Below are positions 11,796 through 20,514 of a stretch of DNA of 33,662 bases, in pieces. The notes under the pieces were generated by a model. The model saw nothing but the letters and a program-made list of their open reading frames with translations. It had not been told where the DNA came from and ran no database searches. Position 1 is the stretch's first letter. Each line of letters begins with the position of its first letter. This stretch comes from Condylostoma magnum (Eukaryota; Ciliophora; Heterotrichea; Heterotrichida; Condylostomatidae): NCBI GenBank assembly GCA_920105805.1, contig CAKKTI010000198.1, positions 3,955 through 37,616 on the forward strand, in the 5' to 3' direction. The translations under genes and the position numbers were made by a program.

Positions 11796-12383
11796 CTAAG
11801 AACAACACCCTGAATCCTGTCCCTGTGCTCTATCTTCTAACTTATAATCATCTTTTTTGCCCTACTAAGGAATCCTAGGCAATTTCCTAGCTATTTCAAC
11901 GAAAGACTCCTCTACATTTTCCCCAGTCTTAGCAGAGACTTCAAAAAAGAGCAGTGACTATATCCTTGCGTATTCCTCAGCCAGTTCTGTTGTTACTTGT
12001 CGCATTAAATCGACTTTGTTTCCAATTAAAACTATCATTATACTAGAAGGTGCATTGTTCTGTAGTTCCTTTATCCAGTCCTTAGCTGCTTCGAAAGAGT
12101 CTGTACTTGTGACGTCATACACCACCAGTCCCACAGCAGCTCCTTTATAGTACATCGGGGTCAAGCACCTGTACCGCTCTTATCCTGCCGTGTCCCATAT
12201 ATCAAACTTAATGCGTAGTCTTTCATCTACTTCAACAAATTTTGAAACAAAATTTGCACCGATTGTAGGCTAAGCATCATTGTTAAACTTACCATTAACA
12301 AATCTATGAACTATACAGGATTTTCCGACACTAGTGTTACCCACCAGAACTATTTTATAATTAATTGTTTGATTTGCTTCCAT
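11796..12383 (-). CDS. Rab5-like small GTPase
   Basis: The 195-aa product carries the full Ras-superfamily set: P-loop GNTSVGKS (about residues 15-22), switch I threonine in PTIGANF, WDTAGQERYR (G3), GNKVDL (G4) and EVSAKTGENV (G5). The Rab-type YYKGAAVGLVVYDVT follows switch II. The effector-loop and end sequence suggest the Rab5/21/22 group acting on early endosomes. With TAG at 11796-11798 as stop the protein ends GCCS, a usable Rab geranylgeranylation tail; reading through would bury the cysteines, so this TAG must terminate. Inside the gene TAA in DTAGQE encodes the invariant Gln, a direct proof of Gln reassignment. Its ATG lies 4 nt from the ATG of the divergent gene at 12388. Confidence 0.85.
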
Positions 12384-12387
12384 TTTT

Positions 12388-13641
12388 ATGAAGGGGAATT
12401 AGGAAATTGATAAGGTAATTGAGGTGTTATAGCAGCCTTAGAGGGAAAGAACTTATAGAGATCTTGAGTTTTTATAGTATTATCTGTTAGGATTAGAGGA
12501 TTATAGGAAGTTTGTATCAAAAATCAATAATGTGCTTAGAATATAGTTATGCAGGTCTTTTACATTGGAAAATTATACAAAACATTAGGTGATTTTCGAA
12601 AAGGGAGGACCTAGTGATAAGTATTATATTGTGTTGAAAGGAATGATTGAAGTGTATAATGTCGTGAAAAATAACTCTTGGGTATTCTTAGGTAAAATTG
12701 GACCAGGAAAGCATATAGGAGAGAGAGGATTGTTAAGGGATTAGCCTAGATCTGCTACGGCTTTATGTGGAACTAATAATTTAGTACTTATTACCTTGGC
12801 TGTTTCTGATTTTAAAAGAATTCTAGGAGAACTGGTTTATTAAGAGTTAGATAAAAAACTGTAATTTCTAGAACATCATATCCCCTATGTAAACAAGTAT
12901 ACAATGGCATATAAAGAAAGAATGGCATATTCCTTTCACCTCGAGGAATACAAAAGAGGAGATATAATAATACAAAAGGGGTAAATAATAGACAATCTCA
13001 TGTTCATCTTTGAAGGAGAAGCTGCAATATCAGTGGGCTCAAAAACACCAAAAAATGTAATGAAAATGGGAGCTGGGTCTGCAGTAGCCGAAGAATGTGC
13101 AATTTTAGGAATCAGGAGCAAATGAACTATTAGAGTTTCAAGTGAATTCCTACTACTAGGAATAATTAGCAAAACAGAGATGAAGTCTTTATTCCCTGAA
13201 GAAACAATTGAATGTTTCCGGAAAAACTTTAGCTTAAAGTCTCATGGAAGAAAATTATTGATTTCTATGCAAAAGAAACATAGAATACATGAAAATGAGC
13301 TAAATAGTGAGAAAAGAGCAGATATTTACCCTAATGCCAGTATATATGCAAGGCAACGTCTGAATAGTTATTAGAAAAGAAGATCAGCATCACCGTATTT
13401 ATAAGAAAACTATATCAAAATTAAGACCTGTAATTACAGCCATACTCCTTTAAAAACTAGAAGTCCAAGTTTAAATCGGAGAATCATTTAATCTGCAACT
13501 TTTAAAGAATCATAAGAGAGTTAAAACACAGCAAGAAGTCATAACAAGGGATTTTATACCAACCCTACAATTCTTTCTCATCATAGACACAGGAGATGGC
13601 GGTGTTCTTAATCCATAGACTTAGAAACTCGTAGACGATAA
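12388..13641 (+). CDS. Cyclic-nucleotide-binding-domain protein (tandem CNB)
   Basis: Product is 417 aa. After IDKVIEVLQQPQRERTYRD comes a first CNB domain (about 60-180): VIFEKGGPSDKYYIVLKGMI, a GKHIGERGLL segment in the position of the phosphate-binding cassette and QPRSATALC. A second CNB-like unit follows (YKRGDIIIQKGQIIDNLMFI, about 185-280); its cassette AVAEECAILG is degenerate. No kinase or channel domain follows; the tail is basic and Ser-rich. It could be a PKA regulatory-like or ciliary CNB protein; no inhibitor site is evident near the N-terminus. TAA occurs at 13609-13611 and again at 13639-13641; I chose the latter because it leaves 7 nt to the convergent cyclin stop, like other junctions here, but the earlier one is possible. 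Confidence 0.65.
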
Positions 13642-13648
13642 TGTATAT

Positions 13649-14443
13649 TTAAAAATTAATTTGCCCTTCTTAACTTTGAGTCGACTGAGTTGAAAAATCA
13701 GCGCTTTTGCTTCTTAACAAGCTTATGCGACCCTGAACGGTATCCACTACCACTTTTACTAAACCCCTATCGATTTCAATTACTTGGCATACACTATCAA
13801 TCCATTATCTAACAAAATCACTATACCCATGTCTCTAAAGCACACACATTCCAGATGCTAGGGCCAGTATCACAGGGCTGTATAGCGATAAGTCATAATT
13901 AGTATAGCAATAAGCCAAAAATACTTCAGCTTATTTAATTACTCCAGTAAAGTCAAATTGCTTCTATCCTTCTGACAAAAGTATAGGTAAAACTTAAGAA
14001 GCTGTTAACAAATTAAAATCCCACTGCAACAGATTGCATATATACAGCTCAGCTGTTGTTATTGCAGTTGGGGGAAATTAATTTTACATAGCTTCACTTA
14101 GTTGGTTAGGAGTGTAAGTTATACCTTCCCCAAACTTAAGGGCGAGGGAAAGAGCACTTAGGCCTATTAGTTCCAAAACTGAGAGTTTAGTTATAGCAGA
14201 TTTACTGAAAACTTTATCCAGATACTCACAGGCTAATTAGGCTGAGTTAGAGGATCCGCCTAGAAGCTAATTAAACTAAAAAATTCAGTCAAACAGCTTT
14301 TCTCGGTGGAAGGAGGTCAGGATGGGCTAGTGGAGTATATAATCCTGCTTTTCTGAGAGAGTCTGAGTAAAAGGCACCTTTTCGTGGATATTTTAGTATA
14401 TCTCGGATTGGTAGTCCGAAATACATGCTTTTGAGAAATACAT
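13649..14443 (-). CDS. Cyclin-like protein
   Basis: A frame of 264 aa reads from ATG 14443 to TAA 13649-13651. Residues about 35-135 look like a cyclin N-terminal box: ILTSFHREKLFDWIFQFNQL (the R..L..W pattern, Trp from TGA), LACEYLDKVFSKSAI, LSVLELIGLSALSLALKFGE in place of the family's 'lQLLGvacLlIAsKyEE', and ELYICNLLQWDFNLLTA matching 'E..iL..L.w.l...TP'. A second helical half follows (VFLAYCYTNYDLSLYSPVIL). Cyclins bind and activate CDKs, so a cell-cycle or transcriptional CDK partner role is inferred; the subfamily is not readable. No destruction box is obvious. Confidence 0.65.
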
Positions 14444-14849
14444 TTATTTATGGATTATTTAAGATTAATGGTATTGTAAAATGAGATAACTAGAGTAAAG
14501 TTGTGCACTTTACGCGCTTGGGAATTTAAAAAATGGTTTGAATTTTGGATAAGAAAGTACTGGGAGAAATTTAAATATGTATTTGGAAGTTGCTTTGTTA
14601 GGACTAATGTATTAAATTAATACTGGAAAATGTTTTGGAGATTTTTTTATTTTTTTAAGATTCTTACCAAAAGCTAATAAAAAATGAATATTGTTTAAAT
14701 TATCTTAAAAACACAAGTTATTTATTTTGCTCAGTATATAATATGATTGAGTATATTATATGCAGGTCTACTTTTAGATTATATTACACCTTTTATACAG
14801 CTAGTTTAGCAGTATAAAATGCCCTTATATTTAAAAATCTCATTAAAAA
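14444..14849. other. Intergenic region upstream of cyclin, with hairpin
   Basis: About 400 nt of AT-rich DNA separate the cyclin start (minus) from the stop of the MYCBP-like gene (minus). At 14495-14513 a perfect 7-bp inverted repeat GTAAAGT/ACTTTAC encloses a 5-nt loop, about 50-70 nt upstream of the cyclin ATG. T-runs occur near 14640-14660. I find no coding frame or known RNA. Confidence 0.4.
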
Positions 14850-15503
14850 CTACTTAGTCTTAGCTGCAAAATGTTTGATAGCATCAACAATTCTAATAAA
14901 AACTGGACTGTCTTAAGCATTAGCAAAAGGAGGAGGCTTCGGCTTTCCATCTTCCCCTAGTTCCACTATATCTTCAAATACACAAACAATTTCCTCCCAT
15001 AATTAATCTCCCTCTAAATCTTCTAATACAATTTCACAAAACTGCTCAATAGTGAGCTTTAGATCAATCTCAAATCTTCCAATACCACTTATCTTTTATA
15101 CTAAGCTTCTAGTTGCAACTTAATTAGTGGAATCTGGGTCTAATTTCCTATACAAGTTTTGCACTCTTTCAACATTCCTTACTTTTTAAATTTCTTCCAT
15201 CAATCCTTCCTTTTCCTTCTCTAACTGCTCCTATTAATCTTTTAATTATTCCATCTCCTCTTGCATTCTTTCGATTTCTGCCCATGATGGGTCCTTATAA
15301 TACCCGAAATAATCCTGTAAATACTCCGCTGGCCTCTCAGGTGGATTATCGGACTATCTAAGAGCTAATAAAACTGATTAAAATTTACATTTAACTAAAG
15401 CGAGTACCACTCCTTTATCAGCTAAATAATGCCTAAAATCTCTAAGTTTCTTAGTCTTGTGGCGATTTTGAATATCAGCCCTAGTTGAAGATCTAGATGC
15501 CAT
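14850..15503 (-). CDS. MYCBP/FAP174-like protein
   Basis: The N-terminal 75 residues follow c-Myc-binding protein (AMY-1, radial-spoke FAP174 in Chlamydomonas): KLRDFRHYLADKGVVLALVK, then LLALRQSDNPPERPAEYLQD ending in YFG. The family proteins bind AKAP-type amphipathic helices, and FAP174 sits in the ciliary central apparatus or radial spokes. Here a coiled coil (AEIERMQEEMEQLKDQQEQL) leads to an extra C-terminal region of about 100 residues, so the protein (212 aa after splicing) is twice the usual MYCBP length. Removing a 15-nt intron at 15374-15388 turns ALVKCKFQSVLLAL into ALVKFLLAL, matching the family spacing. TAG at 14850-14852 is the stop. Confidence 0.65.
15374..15388 (-). other. 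Predicted 15-nt intron
   Basis: Minus-strand GTAAATTTTAATCAG lies inside the MYCBP-like gene. It is divisible by three and so does not break the frame, but its removal restores the MYCBP helix pattern (ALVKFLLALRQ against the family's 'tLtKvLvaLYe'). Canonical GTAA...CAG ends and 15-nt length match heterotrich introns. Confidence 0.7.
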
Positions 15504-15601
15504 TTTATATACTAACTCTATTACATTAAACTGTCCCTTAATGAAAGCTTTTGCAGAATTGATATATACTGGTCACTACGTGAGTCAATTTCGACTTTTT
15601 C

Positions 15602-17587
15602 CTATATATAAATTACAGAAGTAAACAAATCAACAGTGGTAGAGAAAGTTATCCTCTTGTGGTCAAAAGGATCAACTATTTACAGGAGTCTTATAGTATT
15701 GGAAGAGCTGCTCATACTGTAATCAGAGCGTTTTGTGGAGTCTTCGTCTCCGTCGCTAAAATATACACTTAATTGCTCTAATAACTCATGGAACTCCTCC
15801 TCTGAAACAATTCCATCGTTATCTCTGTCAACTTATCTGAAAAAACCTAAATATCTACTTAAAAACTTCTCATGGCCTTTTAGCTAAAAATCTAGTAGTA
15901 TTTTAATGAGATCGCTGTATAGAATCTATCCTCTGGCTTACTTTTAACGTTGATTTAATTTAATTTACTCCGCTCTAGTTAAGCGCTGTCTAGAATCAGG
16001 CCTAGAGTTCACTTTCTTTCTCTGTATAATATCCTTTATAATACTCTGTAGCAAATTTGCATCGTTCTCATTGTACATATACCTAATAATATCAGTTCAC
16101 TCATCATCGTTAACAATCCCACTCATTTTATTATTAAGCATTTCCTGTATATCTGTATTAGATTTCAAAGGATTTTTAGACCTCAAGTGCATTTTTAGTA
16201 ATTCTTACACAGTTTCTTTTACTTATAATTAAACAAACCTAAACTCCTCCTCACACTCATTTCTTAGGATTTTCCCGAATACTTGTATATCGTTGTCCTC
16301 AGCTGCGTATTTTTATATTCCACTGATTATAGCCGCAGCTCATTCCATCATAAGGCTTTTAAGGCCGTATTTCTGGTTCAGAAACGAGTACATATGCTGT
16401 TCCATAGTTTCTCTTGGCAACCTACTCTCAAGACACTTTTTATCATACTTCTCTTTAGATTAATAAATCTCATCAACAATCTCTTTCAGTTATCTTAGGG
16501 TTAAAGAACGATTTGATTAGCTGGAATAAGTCATTGATGTGTTCATTTTACTTGACTATTGTTTAGTAGTTTACACTTGTGATTGATTCAACGCAATATC
16601 CGCATTTTACTTACTCTGCTTTATAATCATGTCTAAATATCGCTTATTTTCTTACTAAAGACTCTCATTTTCTTACCTTAGCACTTCGCACTCCTCCTTA
16701 GCACTTTTTAGCTCATTCTCTTAATTTTTGCCACTTTTTTCTATAGATTCAGCAGCTTCTAGTACCTCAGCGATTTCTCTATTAGCTTTTTCAAGTTTTC
16801 CCGTCAAATCTTAAATTTTGCTTTCACAGCGAGGCTAATGAGTAGCCATTACATCTAACATCTCACTTATCAACTCATTTGACTTATCAAAACACTGTAA
16901 ATAAACCTGTGCAAACTCTTTATCATAATCTTTTATAAACTCATATAATTTTACAAGACATACAGCTAATAGATCATACTTGGCCTTTGTAATTAAACTC
17001 TGAGTTAGAGGGGACGGATCCTGGTCCTACAACGCATCAGTTAATGACTCCATAATAGTCTCAACCCTTTCCTCAAAATAACTTATCATCTTTTACTTCT
17101 AGTCCCGGGATTTAACCTTACTGCACAGTTTGTCATAAATAAGTGCTACAATGTTTAAATCGTTATGTGTTATTGAAGACTCATTTCGTAGTAGATTTTA
17201 AGTGCTGTTGGTGGTTTTGAGCTGATAGAAGTCTAAAGGCTGCTCGTTTAGAGTGTCTAGTTACTTTAACTCAAAAGCTAGTTAATACAACTCTTCTTAT
17301 TAAAAACTAGTAACAAGATGCTTTAAGTTATTAAGTTGCTTTAAAACATCAATAGCACTGTTCAGTTAGATTAGATTGTTTGAAATATCCAGAAACTCTA
17401 ATTTATGCAGTTAGCTGAAATCTTAGGGTAACTACTGAATTCGATTTCCATGTAAATACAGTTCTTTTAATTATTAGAACTGATTAAGCTACGGCATAAT
17501 TTAACCCAAATCACTAATTTCCTTAAACTCTAGATTAATACTGGTAGAGTTAGGATCCCTCTAAAACAAAGTACTCAATTCTTCCAT
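15602..17587 (-). CDS. LRR / coiled-coil / EF-hand protein
   Basis: One frame of 661 aa. Residues 15-95 are leucine-rich repeats (LKELYLHGNRIQQLPQDFSQ, LEFLDISNNLI). A helical middle has a strong coiled coil at about 255-330 (LTGKLEKANREIAEVLEAA, CEVLRQENESLQQENKRYLD). A conserved-looking block follows (ETMEQHMYSFLNQKYGLKSL, then MEWAAAI with Trp from TGA), as in ciliary coiled-coil proteins that end in EF hands. Near residue 582-594 a full EF-hand loop reads DRDNDGIVSEEEF with Asp/Asn/Asp and the -Z Glu, so calcium binding is likely. The final 70 residues are Ser-rich and then hydrophobic. Its ATG lies 17 nt after the stop of the upstream ABC gene, so the two minus-strand genes are nearly back to back. 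Confidence 0.65.
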
Positions 17588-17604
17588 TTTTAAATATAAC
17601 TAAT

Positions 17605-19626
17605 CTATTTCTCTATTTTCTCGTAACTCCATCCCCCTAATCCGTCAAATCTCAGCATATACTCATGATAGTTAATCAATGACTCTCTATGACTAACAGT
17701 GAATAAAGTAATTCCAGCCTTTTTGTAATACTCGTAAATTTCACCTTCAATATTAACACTAACTGCACTAGTACACTCATCTAGAATAGCGAATTTTGGT
17801 TTATGGTAAAGTAAACGACACATAGCTACCTTTTGCTTCTGTCCTCCAGACAGTGTATCATTCCACTCTTCAATTTAATCAAAACCTCCTCTTTTAGTAG
17901 CTAATGTTGGCAAGTATACAATCTCTAACAATTCTTGTAATTACTCATCCCTTCCTCCCTTTTAATAGAAATATTGCTTAGAATGCGGGTAGATGATCTA
18001 ATCTCTTAGTGTGCCATAGGGTAGATATGGTCTTTAGGGTATGTAAAACATGCTTTGTTGGGATGGTTTGTGCACAGTTCCGTCAAAAAGAGGCCAAAGT
18101 TCTCCTAATACTCTGAAAAGTGAACTTTTGCCACATCCATTTGGCCCTTTTATAAAAGTGTGCATGCCTGGCGTTATTTCTAAGTCTAGTGATGGTACTA
18201 AAATGTCGCCATTTGGTGATACTATAGGAACCTTTTCAAATTTGATGATATCCTGGGACTCTATCATCCTTCCTCGCTTTGTCATGTCAAGATTATTATT
18301 AACATGCTCTCTTTAGTACTTACCCTGGCCTACTTGATCCAAAACTACCTTTAAATCGTGTACAAGCATTGTATATCCTGCCAATTACTGCAAGTCTTTA
18401 TAAGAAACCACTAGTCTACCTATAGCCTTTGCCAGGTTAAGCAGTAGTGATGAGTTCTTTATATAATCTCCAGTGATTGTACTTACATCAGATTAAACCT
18501 AATCAACGTATTTATAGGAGTTAGGGCCAAATACCGGAAGGGCTAAAATAACATATGCTACTATAGTTGCACCGTATTTTACCAGCATTGAGTCAAAACT
18601 TCCCATATAAAATCGCTTAATTAGTACATTTTTCACATGTCTGATCAAAACTCTTAACTAAATTCTTAGTTTAGTGAACTCCCAGGCATTTCCTCTATAA
18701 AACGCAATCTCCTCAGCATGATTCACCAAATCAGAGTGGCATGTACGATACAGTCCCTCATTTTACTATTCCTAAGCGGTTAGTAGCCCAAATGATGGCG
18801 AAATAAACCTGATTACCATTCCTGATAGAAAATACCAGATAATCATAAACAAAGGTCCCTCAACTCCCACGATTTCACTCAATTTTCTGGAAAATAGGAA
18901 AATATCTAGCATTGGCTTGGTTAAATTTGAGTATAAGTTGGAAAGACAAAGTGCCCATTTATCAATATCTTAAGTCAAGCGTTAGTCTGGATTAGTAATC
19001 CTTCCGTCAAGATTAGTCATTTTGTAGTAAGTCAAATTATTCAAGTATTTTCTGTTTAAGTGCTTAGAGAGTCTTATTCTAAACTACAATGCAAGTTTTC
19101 TATTCAAAAAGCTTAAAGCTGAGTTGATCGTACTGGATGGTATAGAAAACATAGCAAGTTATATATTTCTCTTAATGAAGTCTTAGAAGTCTACATTGAC
19201 AATTGATTTGACAATCTTCCCTGTAATCTCGGCTAGTTCTATACTTAGATAAGTTCTAAGGATGAGTAGTAGGGAGAGAAAAATTAAATTCATCATTTCG
19301 TATGATTTAAAGCCAGGGACTGCTATTAAGAGGAGTTCTTTTACTTTGATCAGAAAGGCCATGTCTACATTACCCCTTCCTCCTCTCTAAGGGCGAGATG
19401 TTGGGGCTTCTCTGGGTGTTGCTGTCGATCTTTATTAGTAGCTGCGAAGGATGTAGAGAGCCAGGAGGAAAATACTACCGGATGCTATTTTCCTATTAGT
19501 ACTACTGACTAATGATTGAAGAGCCGGCATTACCTGGTTTGCTACTGATATGTGTATCGGGCCGAATTTCATTTTTATGGTCTTTAAACAGCCTTTAATA
19601 AGATTTGTATAGAATTGATTTGTCAT
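17605..19626 (-). CDS. Peroxisomal-type ABC half transporter (ABCD family)
   Basis: The 673-aa product has ABCD half-transporter order. An N-terminal hydrophobic helix and basic linker precede a membrane domain (about 100-380). At about residue 305 is EEIAFYRGN, the EAA-like motif (EEIAFY.G) diagnostic of ALDP/PMP70 proteins. The nucleotide-binding domain shows Walker A GPNGCGKSS (about 492), LSGGQKQKVAMCRLL signature (about 588), Walker B FAILDECTSAV and H-loop TVSHRES. ABCD proteins dimerise and move long-chain acyl-CoAs or related compounds into peroxisomes, with relatives in lysosomes. The D-loop reads SAVS instead of the common SALD. ATG 19626 gives a typical ABCD N-terminus. TAG 17605-17607 is the stop. 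Confidence 0.85.
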
Positions 19627-19737
19627 TGAAATATATAGCAAATTATACAGGGGTTTAGAGTTTGCGCTAAGATAAAATTATGCAGTTTTATGTACTAAGA
19701 AATTAGTTCTGATCTAGGAAATCCATTTTTAAAAGAC
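19627..19737. other. Spacer between ABC transporter start and U4 locus
   Basis: This 111-nt stretch should contain the ABC transporter promoter (minus) up to the border of the repeated U4 locus. It holds no reading frame or repeat that I can support. Confidence 0.3.
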
Positions 19738-19792
19738 CCTTAAAAGAATTATTAGAAAATTGATATAAAAAGTACAGTATTGTGGTATGTAT
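19738..19792 (+). promoter_or_regulatory. Upstream element of U4 snRNA gene (PSE-like)
   Basis: The 46 nt just before the U4 5' end (from AATTATTAG at 19747) recur with few changes at the same distance upstream of the deleted U4 copy at 24026. The best conserved part is AGAAAATTGATATAAAAAGT, ending in TATGTATAGC. By position it would be a proximal sequence element for snRNA transcription; that role is inference. Conservation of flank shows the second copy arose at DNA level, not through RNA. Confidence 0.5.
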
Positions 19793-19922
19793 AGCCTTGC
19801 GCTAGGGGTATTATCGCACACATGAAGCTTTGCTGATGCGCGATGTTTGCTATTTGAAAACTACTCCAATCACCGTGAAAACCTTATAAGTTTCCCAATT
19901 TATGTCAGGCCAAAAGGCCTTT
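19793..19922 (+). ncRNA. U4 spliceosomal RNA
   Basis: About 130 nt align with U4 snRNA as I remember it. The 5' end AGCCTTGCGCTAGGGGTATT matches the U4 start that pairs with U6 (stem II). The 5' stem-loop CGCACACATGAAGC-TTT-GCTGATGCG forms a kink-turn: stem CGCA/TGCG, bulge, tandem GA pairs, stem AGC/GCT, as needed for the 15.5K/Snu13 protein. Then ATGTTTGCTATTTGAAAACT corresponds to the U6 stem I strand. After a central loop, CCCAATTTATG is in the Sm-site position, and the 3' hairpin AGGCC-AAAA-GGCCT closes the gene before a T-run. U4 escorts U6 into the tri-snRNP. A conserved element lies upstream. Confidence 0.85.
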
Positions 19923-20327
19923 TAATATAACAGAAATGCATATTTTATATTAATTTTAGCGAAATGTATTAATGCATAGAATCCTTTAAGCAATCAATGG
20001 AGAAATTCTATATATATAAAACAAATTATATATTAATAAGGCCAGCCAAAAAGGGTATTAAATTTTGATTAAGATACTCTGAATTACTTTCATATACCAA
20101 TAAGACTAACTCTCCTACTATTGGCTAGTATAACACAGGTAGAAGAGTAAAATAATTCAACTTTCTTTGGAACAGAGCCAAGACAAGCATTTCAAAGAAA
20201 GTACAAGAAAGCCATATAAAATATACTGAAAATTCAAAGATAAATTATACAAAAACATCCTCATAAGTTGAACATTTAATATTACTCAAAAATACTTACT
20301 ATTCTCCGAAATTCCAGCTTACAAATA

Positions 20328-20347
20328 ACTTAAGAAATTTCTTAAGT
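20328..20347. repeat. 20-nt perfect palindrome
   Basis: ACTTAAGAAATTTCTTAAGT equals its own reverse complement. It lies between the U4 locus and the receptor-like gene (ATG 20515). The surrounding 20251-20514 holds no coding frame or RNA that I recognise; the palindrome could be a dimeric protein-binding site or chance in AT-rich DNA. Confidence 0.5.
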
Positions 20348-20514
20348 CAGTATAATCCCAAGTATAAAAAGAAAATGATGGAAAAAAATTAGAATAAGCA
20401 TTTTTACCTCTTTATCACCAAATAAGATAAACGTGCAGCTACATAATAGTATATAGGTCTAAATATAGTTGGTAGTTACTCTTTCTTTTTGATAGTTTTC
20501 TTACTCAATTTAAA

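Larger units (their letters stand above)
19738..20250 (+). repeat. Duplicated U4 locus, copy 1 (complete)
   Basis: The upstream element, the U4 gene and downstream sequence up to about 20250 are repeated at 23970-24206. Shared 3' parts include ACAGGTAGAAGAGTAAAATA and a TATACTGAAA...TAAATTATA segment. Relative to copy 2 this one has three additional blocks: about 33 nt in the U4 5' domain, about 29 nt in the central domain and about 198 nt at roughly 19931-20128. Confidence 0.7.

Noticed and set aside
18050-18316. 88-codon plus-strand frame
   Set aside because: Opposite the Walker A region of the ABC transporter.
20290-20310. ATACTTACTATTC as a U1 snRNA 5' end
   Set aside because: Only the first eight bases match U1; no U1 stem-loops or Sm site follow.
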